Shown piece after piece: positions 1 through 6,623 of a stretch of DNA of 13,899 bases; within the stretch, counting starts at the first letter, position 1; the number at the start of each line of letters is the position of its first letter. A program made the position numbers and the translations under genes. Source of the DNA: Candidatus Eiseniibacteriota bacterium (lineage in GTDB: Bacteria > Joyebacterota > Joyebacteria > Joyebacterales > Joyebacteraceae); NCBI GenBank assembly GCA_030638405.1, contig DAOWER010000123.1, forward strand, positions 1-13,899, in the 5' to 3' direction. The notes beneath the pieces were generated by a model that was not told the origin of the DNA, searched no databases, and saw nothing but the letters and a program-made list of their open reading frames with translations.

Positions 1-274
1 ACGTGTTCATCGTTATCCGATAGAGCCAGGTCGAGAAACTCGACTTCCCTCTGAAGCTCTTGATCCCGCGATAGGCGCGAATGAACGCGTTCTGTGAGAG
101 GTCCAGCGCGAGATCCGGATCCTTGGCGAATCTGTAGGCAACCGCGTAGACGATGTCCTTGTGACGCTCGACCAGATAGTCAAAGGCCTCGCGATCGCCT
201 GCCTGGGCGGCCCGCACCTTTTCGAGATCGACCTCCTTGGGATCTCGCTGCTCCTTGGGGTCTCGCTCAGGCAT
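1..274 (-). CDS. ECF-type RNA polymerase sigma factor, N-terminal part (cut by left edge)
   Basis: Reading leftward from an ATG at 274, the frame stays open to the edge (91 codons), so the C-terminal half is missing. A GAGGGAAG ribosome binding site lies just upstream. After a charged 17-residue N-terminus comes a typical sigma-70 region 2: an AGDREAF start near residue 26, the region 2.1/2.2 helices with YLVERHKDIVYAVAYRF and DLSQNAFIRAYRGI (about 59-71), and a region 2.3/2.4 stretch ending FSTWLYRITMN (80-90). This part binds core polymerase and melts and reads the -10 element. The lack of long N-terminal regions 1.1/1.2 points to the ECF group. It follows the phosphohexomutase gene on the same strand after 178 bp containing three hairpins. 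The N-terminus carries a near-duplicate RDPKE unit. ECF identity is well supported; the subgroup and any partner anti-sigma factor lie outside the window. Confidence 0.9.
   Translation of the reverse strand, partial: MPERDPKEQRDPKEVDLEKVRAAQAGDREAFDYLVERHKDIVYAVAYRFAKDPDLALDLSQNAFIRAYRGIKSFRGKSSFSTWLYRITMNT
233..268. repeat. Two tandem 18-bp units inside the sigma factor N-terminus
   Basis: The 18-bp units at 233-250 and 251-268 match at 16 of 18 positions. On the minus strand they encode two RDPKE blocks (residues 4-8 and 10-14) ahead of the conserved sigma region 2. The repeat is in frame and probably arose by slippage or local duplication. It lies in the variable N-terminal tail, so little functional effect is expected. 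Confidence 0.7.
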
Positions 275-337
275 CTTCCCTCGCCGGGTGGTATGACGGG
301 TCCGGGCGGACGATATTCACTTCGGGGGCCGGAACGT

Positions 338-357
338 GCGGGATCCGGTGATCCCGC
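338..357 (-). other. Perfect 8-bp stem-loop upstream of the sigma factor gene
   Basis: GCGGGATC (338-345) and GATCCCGC (350-357) are exact inverted copies around the loop CGGT. A G-U and a G-C pair can extend the stem to 10 bp. It sits 64 nt before the sigma gene ATG. No T-run follows on the minus strand, so it is not a canonical intrinsic terminator. It could be a leader structure or an operator. Confidence 0.5.
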
Positions 358-400
358 GCCCTCCGCGGCAATTCGCCCGTTTCAGGGACTCGCCTGCTTC

Positions 401-450
401 CGGGACTCACGCGCCCGTGAGGGTCCCGGCGGTCTCGGGGGAGTCCCCCG
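401..450 (-). terminator. Double hairpin just downstream of the phosphohexomutase stop
   Basis: Two stem-loops follow the stop codon at 453. The first is CGGGGG/CCCCCG (436-450, 3-nt loop). The second is CGGGACTCACG (401-411) pairing with CGTGAG and TCCCG (416-428), with a 2-nt bulge. Neither is followed by a T-tract in the direction of transcription. Termination or 3'-end protection is plausible but not shown by the usual signature. Confidence 0.35.
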
Positions 451-452
451 TT

Positions 453-1808
453 CTAGATGCGGATGTCCCCGAACTCCCGGAGCTTCGAGGTCACGGTCTC
501 CTGGATCTCGGCAAGGCGCTCCTCGGTCTTGGCCTCGAAGCGCATGACGATGACCGGCTGCGTGTTGGACGCCCTGACCAGGCCCCAGCCGTCGCCGAAG
601 AGGATCCTGACACCGTCCACATCGATCACGTCGTTGTTGGCCTTGAAATACTCGACGGCCTGTTCGACCATCTTGAACTTGGTCGCGTCGTCGGAGATCT
701 CGCCGCGGATCTCCGGCGTCGAGTAGTACTTCGGGAGCGTGGCGACCATCTCGGACAGCGACTCCGCACTTCGCGACAGCATCTGGAGGATCCTGCAGGA
801 AGCGTAGACTGCGTCGTCTATGTTGTAGTAGCCCGCGGCGAGAACCATGTGGCCACTCATCTCTCCGCCCATCGGCGCTCCACTATCGCTCAGCTTCTTC
901 TTCAGATGAGAGTGCCCGGTCTTCCACATGACGGGCGTGCCACCGTGCGCCACAATGTCCTCCACCAGCGCCTGCGAGCACTTGACGTCAAAGACGATCT
1001 CGGCTGGACCCTCGGCCAGGACCTCGCGCGCCAGGAGTGCGAGCATCTTGTCGGCAAAGACCACATCCCCGTTCTCATCGACCACGCCGACTCTGTCGGC
1101 GTCGCCATCGTAGCCGATGCCGATGTCGGCGCCGTGCTCCTTCACCGCGGCGATGAGATCCGTGATGTACTCCATGACGGTCGGGTCCGGGTGGTGATTG
1201 GGGAACGTGCCGTCCGGCTCACAGAAGAGGGGAATGACCTCACACCCCAGGTCGGACAGGAGATCGGCGGCCACGAGGCTTCCGCATCCATTGCCGCAGT
1301 CTGCCACGACCTTGAGCGGCCTCTCCAGCTTGATGCGTTCACGCACGGCGTCCTTGTACTGCTCGATGATGTCGGCGGACGAGCGCGTCCCCTCCCCTAC
1401 CTCGAAATCACCGCGCTCGATAATCTCGCGGATCTTCTGGATCTCTTCCCCGTAGACCGAGTCACGACCCAGATTGAGCTTGAAGCCGTTCATGTCCGGC
1501 GGGTTGTGGCTGCCGGTTATCATCATGGAGCCGTCCACCGGGAGGACGTAGAGGCTGTAGTAGAGCACGGGCGTCGGCACGGTCCCGATGTCGACGACGT
1601 CGAGACCGACCGAGAGCGCTCCCTCTATGATGAGGGCGCGGAACCTCTCGGTGGAAAGACGTACGTCCCCGCCGAGCGAGATGCTCTTCCCGCCGTGGCG
1701 CAGAACGTATGTCCCGAATCCTCTGCCTATGTCCCTCACGACGTCGTCGGTGAGGTCCTTGTCCACGACTCCTCTAATGTCGTACTCTCGGAAGATGTAA
1801 CTCTGCAT
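453..1808 (-). CDS. manB: Phosphomannomutase/phosphoglucomutase (alpha-D-phosphohexomutase family)
   Basis: This 451-residue protein interconverts hexose-1- and hexose-6-phosphates, supplying mannose-1-P or glucose-1-P for nucleotide sugars and envelope polysaccharides in the cytoplasm. All four family signatures are present: the phosphoserine loop TGSHNPP (residues 98-104, Ser100), the Mg2+ loop DGDADR (234-239), the sugar-specificity loop GEMSGH (315-320), and the phosphate-binding loop RASNTQP (412-418). GEMSGH is the form seen in the bifunctional PMM/PGM of Pseudomonas (AlgC). Length matches that protein (about 460). I prefer the ATG at 1808 because AAGGGAG sits at good spacing before it and the family fold begins there; an upstream ATG at 1841 would add 11 unconserved residues. 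It lies 63 bp after the membrane protein gene, in the trpS-to-sigma series. The family is certain; the main substrate is inferred. Confidence 0.94.
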   Translation of the reverse strand: MQSYIFREYDIRGVVDKDLTDDVVRDIGRGFGTYVLRHGGKSISLGGDVRLSTERFRALIIEGALSVGLDVVDIGTVPTPVLYYSLYVLPVDGSMMITGSHNPPDMNGFKLNLGRDSVYGEEIQKIREIIERGDFEVGEGTRSSADIIEQYKDAVRERIKLERPLKVVADCGNGCGSLVAADLLSDLGCEVIPLFCEPDGTFPNHHPDPTVMEYITDLIAAVKEHGADIGIGYDGDADRVGVVDENGDVVFADKMLALLAREVLAEGPAEIVFDVKCSQALVEDIVAHGGTPVMWKTGHSHLKKKLSDSGAPMGGEMSGHMVLAAGYYNIDDAVYASCRILQMLSRSAESLSEMVATLPKYYSTPEIRGEISDDATKFKMVEQAVEYFKANNDVIDVDGVRILFGDGWGLVRASNTQPVIVMRFEAKTEERLAEIQETVTSKLREFGDIRI

Positions 1809-1871
1809 CGGCTCTCCCTTCCAATTGCTGATGTCGCTCAAGGACCAGCCATCGGGTCGGACGCCCGGTCG

Positions 1872-2498
1872 CTAGGCCGACTCAGGCTCGGGCGGCAACT
1901 CCAGGGACTGCTCCCTGTCCGCCGACTTCCCCAGCGAGTGCCGCAGGCTCGTCCACCAGGCCTCGCCCTGGCGGCTTTCGAATTCGAGCACGAACCGGGC
2001 CGCACCGCCCACGCGAACGCGCACCCGTCTGAGTTCCGGCGTCCGCCCCTCAAGAAGGGACGCGTCCAGAACGGCGACGTCGGAATCGGCCGAACGCAGG
2101 AACACGAATCTCATCGGGTCTCGGCGGCCGCCGCTGTCGATGACGTAGAGCGCGGCACGCGTGAGACGCACGTCGCCCTGGACCGAGCCGCGAGCGCCAT
2201 CAGTGAGCCTGACCTTGAGGTTTTCTTCTTCTCGAAGGAGCCCCTCGGTCCGCACGCGGCGTTCCCACTCTTCACGGACGCCCCTCGCCTTTCTCCTTCG
2301 TATCACCTCCGACAGCACGGCGAAGAGCGGCGCGGCGAGATACGGCAGGCTCTTGCCGAACTTGCCGAGATTCAGTTCGGGAAGGCGGACGGACAAGCCC
2401 GTGAAGTCGAAAGAGCCCACGAACCTGTACGCGATGTAGCCGACCGCGATCACGGCCAGCGCCACGTACGCCCAGCGTTCATCTCGTTCGTGACTCAA
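1872..2498 (-). CDS. Membrane-anchored protein of unknown function (208 aa)
   Basis: I do not recognise this family. The start is a TTG at 2498, supported by GAGGAG six bases upstream; no ATG in the frame is as well placed. Residues 9-27 are a clear transmembrane segment (AYVALAVIAVGYIAYRFVG) and 51-66 a second hydrophobic stretch (LPYLAAPLFAVLSEVI). A highly charged, probably helical linker follows (66-93). The remaining part (about 94-192) is beta-rich, with alternating hydrophobic and arginine residues and paired Trp at 181-182, and then an acidic Pro-rich tail. The alternating pattern resembles small membrane-associated beta domains such as PH-like folds, but that is only an impression of secondary structure. 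It lies between trpS (94 bp upstream) and the phosphohexomutase gene (63 bp downstream), so co-transcription is likely. No signal peptide cleavage site is obvious. Confidence 0.8.
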   Translation of the reverse strand: MSHERDERWAYVALAVIAVGYIAYRFVGSFDFTGLSVRLPELNLGKFGKSLPYLAAPLFAVLSEVIRRRKARGVREEWERRVRTEGLLREEENLKVRLTDGARGSVQGDVRLTRAALYVIDSGGRRDPMRFVFLRSADSDVAVLDASLLEGRTPELRRVRVRVGGAARFVLEFESRQGEAWWTSLRHSLGKSADREQSLELPPEPESA

Positions 2499-2592
2499 GA
2501 TCCGCTCCTCACAGGAATCCTGCCGGGCGCCCGTTGCGGCGCCTCGCCGGAAGACGGGTAAGCACTTCCGTCGGGAAGCGCGCCGGCCGCCG

Positions 2593-3576
2593 TCAGTCCA
2601 GCGTCGTGCCGACCTTGTCCCTGACTTCCCGCATGGTCTCCTGCGCGATCGGCCTGGCGCGGTCCGCTCCGGCTCTCAGTATGTCTCGCACCTCGGACGG
2701 CTGTGCCATGAGCTCCGTACGTCTCTCGCGTATGGGAGCGACCGCCTCCTGGATGTGCGCAGCGACGATCTTCTTGCAGTCGACGCAGCCGATGCCAGCG
2801 GTGCGGCAGCCTTCCGCGCAGTGCGCGATTTCCTCGGGAGTCGAGAAGATCCGGTGATAGGCGTAGAGGTTGCATACCTCGGGGTCGCCGGGGTCGCTCC
2901 TGCGCTTCCTCGCCGGGTCGGTGACGGCGGTGGCGAGCTTCCTGGAGATCTCTTCGTCCGTGTCGTCGAGGTAGATGCAGTTGTCCAGGCTCTTGCTCAT
3001 CTTGTTGACACCATCGGTGCCCACGATCCTGGCGCCGCTCGACAGGACCTCCGCCGGCTCCTGGAACGTCTCGCCGAAGATCGAGTTGAAGCGCCGCGCC
3101 ATCTCACGGGTGAACTCGAGGTGAGGCACCTGGTCCTCTCCCACGGGCACGATCTCCGACTTGTACAGCAGGATGTCCGCCGCCATGAGAACCGGATAGC
3201 CGAAGAGGCCCATGTTGACGTTGTCCGGGTTCTGCCGGACCTTGTCCTTGAAGGTCGGGATTCGGGACAGCCGCCCCATGGGCGTGATGCAGTTGAGTAT
3301 CCACGCGAGCTCGAGGTGCTCCAGAACCAGCGACTGAAGCATGATGATCGACCTCTCCGGGTCGAGCCCGGCGGCCAGGTAGCTCGCCGCCGCATCGAGG
3401 ACGCGCACGGGCATGTCCTTGGGGTCGTACCTGGCCGTCATCCCATGGAAGTCGACGATACCGAAGACGGGCTCGTACGAATCCTGAAGAGCTACCCACT
3501 GCTTGATGGCCCCGAAGTAGTTGCCGATGTGGAGCCTGCCGCTCGGTTGTATCCCGCTGAAGAAGTGCTTTCTCAT
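2593..3576 (-). CDS. trpS: Tryptophanyl-tRNA synthetase with a probable [4Fe-4S] cysteine motif
   Basis: This 327-residue class I synthetase charges tRNA-Trp. It has the HIGH-type motif HIGN (residues 16-19), the GEDQ block (146-149) and KMSKS (192-196). The usual bacterial length is about 330. The C-terminal part carries Cys235, Cys257, Cys264 and Cys267, that is C-x21-C-x6-C-x2-C, plus Cys253. The Thermotoga maritima enzyme binds a [4Fe-4S] cluster through C-x22-C-x6-C-x2-C at almost the same residue numbers, so this one probably does too. The ATG at 3576 has GGAG five bases upstream. A promoter and a structured leader lie upstream (3577-3707). The leader has no TGG codons and no T-box signature, so no Trp-dependent attenuation is visible. 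Identity is certain; the cluster is inferred. Confidence 0.97.
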   Translation of the reverse strand: MRKHFFSGIQPSGRLHIGNYFGAIKQWVALQDSYEPVFGIVDFHGMTARYDPKDMPVRVLDAAASYLAAGLDPERSIIMLQSLVLEHLELAWILNCITPMGRLSRIPTFKDKVRQNPDNVNMGLFGYPVLMAADILLYKSEIVPVGEDQVPHLEFTREMARRFNSIFGETFQEPAEVLSSGARIVGTDGVNKMSKSLDNCIYLDDTDEEISRKLATAVTDPARKRRSDPGDPEVCNLYAYHRIFSTPEEIAHCAEGCRTAGIGCVDCKKIVAAHIQEAVAPIRERRTELMAQPSEVRDILRAGADRARPIAQETMREVRDKVGTTLD

Positions 3577-3612
3577 GGTGTCTCCGGATGTCGTGAGATT
3601 GGCTTGCGCCCT

Positions 3613-3632
3613 GCGGCAGTCTGCCCTGCCGC
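3613..3632 (-). other. trpS leader hairpin, proximal
   Basis: GCGGCAG (3613-3619) and CTGCCGC (3626-3632) are perfect inverted copies with a 6-nt loop. This lies 36 nt before the trpS ATG, inside the predicted leader. No T-run follows. Confidence 0.5.
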
Positions 3633-3644
3633 GTCCGCCGAGTA

Positions 3645-3662
3645 GGCCGGTCGTGACCGGCC
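3645..3662 (-). other. trpS leader hairpin, distal
   Basis: GGCCGGTC (3645-3652) and GACCGGCC (3655-3662) form an exact 18-bp palindrome, realistically a 7-bp stem with a CGTG loop. It would lie close to the 5' end of the trpS transcript if the promoter at 3678-3707 is used. Being palindromic, it could instead be a protein-binding operator. Confidence 0.5.
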
Positions 3663-3677
3663 GCGCAGAGTTCGCCT

Positions 3678-3707
3678 ATGCTAGCATGCCCGTACCCGTC
3701 CGTTCAA
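3678..3707 (-). promoter_or_regulatory. Candidate sigma-70 promoter for trpS (extended -10)
   Basis: On the minus strand TTGAAC (3707-3702) and TAGCAT (3683-3678) are separated by 18 bp, with TG one base before the -10 hexamer, an extended -10 arrangement. The -10 lies within the 10-bp palindrome ATGCTAGCAT (3678-3687). Predicted transcription would start near 3671, giving a leader of about 95 nt with two hairpins. Each hexamer matches consensus at four of six positions. Confidence 0.5.
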
Positions 3708-3723
3708 CCTGAGGGGCGCGGGA

Positions 3724-3738
3724 GGCGGGGTTCCCGCC
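3724..3738 (-). terminator. Hairpin abutting the stop codon of the M1-like/TPR gene
   Basis: GGCGGG (3724-3729) and CCCGCC (3733-3738) form a perfect 6-bp GC stem with a 3-nt loop, starting one base after the stop codon at 3740-3742. There is no T-tract on the minus strand, so intrinsic termination is possible but weakly supported. The trpS promoter lies just beyond. Confidence 0.35.
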
Positions 3739-3739
3739 G

Positions 3740-6040
3740 TCACTCGGTCTTGGGGAGATTCAGGGCGCGGAGCCGCCTGCGCGCCTCGTCTGATACTGGA
3801 TTCACGGCGACCGCGGCCTCGTACGCTAGGACGGCGGCGGCCGTGTCGCCCTCTACCTCGTGAAGACGACCCGTTGCCAGGAGGATCTCTTCGTCAAGAT
3901 CGGGCCCCGCCTTGTTGCCGGCCAGAAGTTCCCGGGCCAGGTCGATACTGCTCCGGGCCTCGTCCGGCCTCCCGAGCTCTACGAGCGCTCGCGCGCGTAG
4001 AATGTGCCCCGTCGGGTCGGCCGGCACGGCCTCGACGTAGGCGTCGAGGTGCGTGATCGCGGCCGCGAAGTAGCCCGAGCGAAGCTGGAGCCCGGCTGCC
4101 TCCAGCCGGACAACGGCATCGGACGGGTCAAGCTCGATGGCCCTGTCCATCTCCTCAAGCCCGTCCGCCAGACGCCCGTGCCGCACCAGGGCTCCGGCAT
4201 AAGCGTGGGCGAAGGACGCGTTGTCGGGTTCGAGGGCGGCGGCCGCGCCGAACTCGTCCACGGCGGCGCCCCAGTCACCAGAGGCGACGGCGGCCGCTCC
4301 CAGCTCGAGGTGCATGACCGCGAGCTCCGCCCTGTTCACCTTGGGTATCAGGTGGCGCCCGTCAATCATCACCTGCATCGGTTCGGCGTCGGTTCGTATC
4401 TCGAACGGCTGGTGCGACGACTCGATAGCTATCGTCTCGTCGTATGCCCAGCCCCCGAGGTCGATGGTCACCGGGATCGGAGTGCGAAATGGCTCGCCCT
4501 CCTGCCGGATGAGCCCGCGCACGATGTAGGTGCCGTCCCCAACGGGCGTCGCTTCGAACACGATGGCGTACGACGGCAGGTCGCTTCTCGACACCCACTC
4601 GTAGAAGAACCAGTCGAGGTCGTGCCCGTGCTCTTCCTCGAAAGCCTCCACGAACTCGCGGATGCCTACGGACTCACCGCCGTGCTCGGAGACGATCTTC
4701 CTGAGCGCCGCGCAATAAGCGCTCTGCCCGACCACGGACTCGAGCATCTCCAGGACAGCCGAGCCCTTGCCTCCGCAGATCCTGTCGTCCGAGGACGCGT
4801 CAGGCCCGAGGCAATCGAGCAGCGGAACGCCCCTTCCTGAGTCCCGCATGGCCCTCATGTACTGCGCCCGTCTGAGTCCTCTCAGACGGTCCGCACCGTC
4901 CTCGTCACCGGTGGCGTCGAGCCATCCCGTTTCGGCCTGAGTCGCGAGGCCGGCCGACACGAAGTGGCCCGGGTCCGTCCAGAAGGTCCACCAGCTGGCC
5001 GACAGCCCCGACACGATCTTGCTCAGCGGCATGCCCGCCGGTCCCGGTTGCCCCCCGCTCTGGACCACCACCAGCCCGGGGCCGGTCACGACGGCCGTGG
5101 GCCAGCTCCGACCGGCCGGGAGCTCGACGACGTTGAGCCACTCGTAAGGATACTCGCCGAAGCACGTCTCAAGGAATCGAAGGACCTCGATCAGCTCAGA
5201 CGGCACCGAAGACGGGGAACCCTGCCATCCGGCCACGCCCGATCCCACGGCGCCGCCGGTGGAGAGTATGTGGTTCCCGAAGAACACGTCCCCCACTACC
5301 GTCAGTGAGCTCTCGAGCTTACCCACGACCACTCCGGCGCCCGTGACGGGCGTCGGCACATCCCATACGTCTCCATCGGCGCAGACCTCAGCTCCGGCGA
5401 GCGACGGAGCCATTCCCGCGAGGGTACCGCTGACCACGCTCGAGTAGCCGGTCGGATATCGGACTTCCACGCGAAGCCGAGCCGGATCTCGCGCATCCGA
5501 TACAGGGTACCAGTGAAAACCCGGGCCGAGCGCGACGACGTCGTCGTTCACCAGGGCGCCGTCTGCCGACGCGAGCCGCCCTTCGTAGCTCAGTTCCATT
5601 TCCTGCGGGAAGCTCGTGGCGCCCGCGGAGGCAAAGACCTCGAGGACGTCCCCGACGCGCGTGTGCATGAGCGTGTCGCCGCGGGCATCGCGTACGGTGA
5701 GCACTCGGAGGTCCTCGTTGAGGAGCAGCACAACGTGGTCGAGTGGCGACTCTATCCAGAGCCGGCTCTCCCCCGAGAGCCACCCGGCCCCCGGATCGAT
5801 GCAGACGGATATCTCCTGTCTGATGACGTCTTGTTGATCCAGAGCCCGCTGTGTCGCGTCGACACGTTCCTGGTCGATTGCGAACAGCGTCTGGACAGCC
5901 TCAGACTCGTGTGTGGCAGCGTCATCCCGGTCCGCGGCCGGCGAGGCGCCGGAGGGCGCAAGCGGCGCGCAGAGGACCGCGGCCATGACGCCGGTGAAGC
6001 AGAGAACGTGTTGCAGTGCTCTGTGCACGTGAATCTCCAT
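3740..6040 (-). CDS. Secreted M1-aminopeptidase-like protein without zinc site, fused to TPR repeats
   Basis: From the ATG at 6040 the product is 766 residues; an upstream ATG at 6148 would run into the divergent iscU gene. The start has no clear Shine-Dalgarno. The N-terminus (MEIHVHRALQHVLCFTGVMAAVLCAPLA) looks like a signal peptide cleaved around residues 25-33. Residues about 70-490 follow the M1 metallopeptidase layout: a beta-rich N-domain, then a helical core with the WW, the GLATQAE and the late FFYEWV elements where active enzymes read HELAHQWW, NEGFATY and a C-terminal WF..W. The zinc ligands are absent: HExxH is replaced by SGLSA (344-348), and the third ligand Glu by Ala363 in SAGLATQAE. 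A beta domain follows (about 490-565), then roughly five TPR units (about 569-764). I infer a periplasmic, non-catalytic scaffold or binding protein. Family assignment rests on motif layout, not an alignment. Confidence 0.75.
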   Translation of the reverse strand: MEIHVHRALQHVLCFTGVMAAVLCAPLAPSGASPAADRDDAATHESEAVQTLFAIDQERVDATQRALDQQDVIRQEISVCIDPGAGWLSGESRLWIESPLDHVVLLLNEDLRVLTVRDARGDTLMHTRVGDVLEVFASAGATSFPQEMELSYEGRLASADGALVNDDVVALGPGFHWYPVSDARDPARLRVEVRYPTGYSSVVSGTLAGMAPSLAGAEVCADGDVWDVPTPVTGAGVVVGKLESSLTVVGDVFFGNHILSTGGAVGSGVAGWQGSPSSVPSELIEVLRFLETCFGEYPYEWLNVVELPAGRSWPTAVVTGPGLVVVQSGGQPGPAGMPLSKIVSGLSASWWTFWTDPGHFVSAGLATQAETGWLDATGDEDGADRLRGLRRAQYMRAMRDSGRGVPLLDCLGPDASSDDRICGGKGSAVLEMLESVVGQSAYCAALRKIVSEHGGESVGIREFVEAFEEEHGHDLDWFFYEWVSRSDLPSYAIVFEATPVGDGTYIVRGLIRQEGEPFRTPIPVTIDLGGWAYDETIAIESSHQPFEIRTDAEPMQVMIDGRHLIPKVNRAELAVMHLELGAAAVASGDWGAAVDEFGAAAALEPDNASFAHAYAGALVRHGRLADGLEEMDRAIELDPSDAVVRLEAAGLQLRSGYFAAAITHLDAYVEAVPADPTGHILRARALVELGRPDEARSSIDLARELLAGNKAGPDLDEEILLATGRLHEVEGDTAAAVLAYEAAVAVNPVSDEARRRLRALNLPKTE

Positions 6041-6071
6041 GTATGAGCGGAGTCGCGTTGACCGCCTTCTC

Positions 6072-6100
6072 TTGACCCGAAGTGCCCAGAATACTATCAT
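6072..6100 (+). promoter_or_regulatory. Sigma-70 promoter of the iscU/nifU-like gene
   Basis: TTGACC (6072-6077) and TATCAT (6095-6100) are separated by exactly 17 bp, each one mismatch from consensus. Transcription would start near 6107, leaving a leader of about 30 nt that contains the GGGAG ribosome binding site. The 10-bp palindrome TATTCGAATA (6100-6109) overlaps the predicted start site and is a candidate operator. Confidence 0.7.
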
Positions 6101-6132
6101 ATTCGAATAGGCGAACGGAAAGGGAGTATCAA
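6096..6132 (-). promoter_or_regulatory. Candidate divergent promoter for the M1-like/TPR gene
   Basis: On the minus strand TTGATA (6132-6127) is followed after 17 bp by TATTCG (6109-6104); a better -10, TATGAT (6101-6096), lies 25 bp from it and lacks a good -35. Both options overlap the iscU promoter, so the two divergent genes would compete for or share this control region. The palindrome TATTCGAATA falls between them. Confidence 0.35.
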
Positions 6133-6135
6133 CAG

Positions 6136-6531
6136 ATGGCACCAGCATACAGCGAGAAGGTCCTGGAGCACTTCAGAAACCCGCGGAACGTGGGTGAGCT
6201 GGAGAATCCGGACGGCGTCGGGATCGAGGGCAATCCCGTGTGTGGCGACCTCATGGAGATTCACATCAGGGTCGAGGACGACCGCATCACCGACATCAGG
6301 TTCAAGACCTTCGGGTGCGGCTCTGCCATCGCCACCAGCAGCATGGTAACGGAGCTTGCCAAGGGCAAGACGCTCGACGAGGCCCTCAGGATTACGCGAC
6401 AGGACGTCGCGGACGAGCTGGACGGCCTTCCGAAGCAGAAGATGCACTGCTCGAACCTGGCCGCCGACGCGCTTCACAAGGCTATCGAGGACTACCGGAA
6501 GAAGCAGGCCGAGGGTTCGTCCGGCACCTAG
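6136..6531 (+). CDS. iscU: IscU/NifU-N type iron-sulfur cluster assembly scaffold
   Basis: This 131-residue cytosolic scaffold receives sulfur from a cysteine desulfurase and builds a transient Fe-S cluster. The three ligand cysteines are Cys36 (GNPVCGD), Cys61 (FGCGSAIATSS) and Cys105 (MHCSNLAADAL), with the conserved Asp38. Spacing and length match E. coli IscU and the NifU N-domain. The start at 6136 is chosen because GGGAG precedes it at correct spacing; an in-frame ATG at 6082 lies upstream of the predicted transcription start. The LPPVK motif that binds the HscA chaperone in IscU reads LPKQK here, so a dedicated HscA/HscB pathway looks unlikely. No C-terminal Nfu domain is present. No desulfurase, Rrf2 regulator or SufBCD gene is adjacent: the neighbours are a divergent M1-like gene and a DUF4190-like gene behind its own candidate promoter. 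NifU-like is an equally fair name. Confidence 0.93.
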   Translation: MAPAYSEKVLEHFRNPRNVGELENPDGVGIEGNPVCGDLMEIHIRVEDDRITDIRFKTFGCGSAIATSSMVTELAKGKTLDEALRITRQDVADELDGLPKQKMHCSNLAADALHKAIEDYRKKQAEGSSGT

Positions 6532-6589
6532 ACACAGGTCTTGGGCGCCGCGGCACAGCCGGAATAGCGAATGGTCTCTGTAGGTTCCG

Positions 6590-6615
6590 CGCGGCTCCCA
6601 CAGACGGGGGCCGCG
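6590..6615 (+). terminator. Strong stem-loop after iscU
   Basis: CGCGGCTCCC (6590-6599) pairs with GGGGGCCGCG (6606-6615) over 10 bp, with one G-U pair and a 6-nt loop, followed by TATTG rather than a full T-tract. It lies 58 nt beyond the iscU stop and just before the next candidate promoter, a position that fits the end of a transcription unit. Confidence 0.5.
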
Positions 6616-6623
6616 TATTGCGT

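Noticed and set aside
336..2561. A 741-codon open frame on the plus strand
   Set aside because: It lies antisense to the phosphohexomutase gene and the membrane protein gene, is rich in Arg/Asp/His/Val with no domain logic, and is explained by the high third-position GC of the minus-strand genes.
2562..2592. Hairpin CTTCC/GGAAG after the trpS stop as terminator
   Set aside because: The stem is only 5 bp and no T-tract follows on the minus strand.
2495..2875. A minus-strand frame of 126 codons overlapping the end of trpS
   Set aside because: It overlaps trpS in another frame, has no ribosome binding site at its Met and no recognisable features.
2755..3645. A 296-codon plus-strand frame opposite trpS
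   Set aside because: It is antisense to a complete TrpRS with all catalytic motifs; it carries no plausible domain.
3577..3676. T-box or Trp leader-peptide attenuator upstream of trpS
   Set aside because: The T-box core sequence is absent, no TGG codons occur in the leader, and no terminator T-run follows the hairpins.
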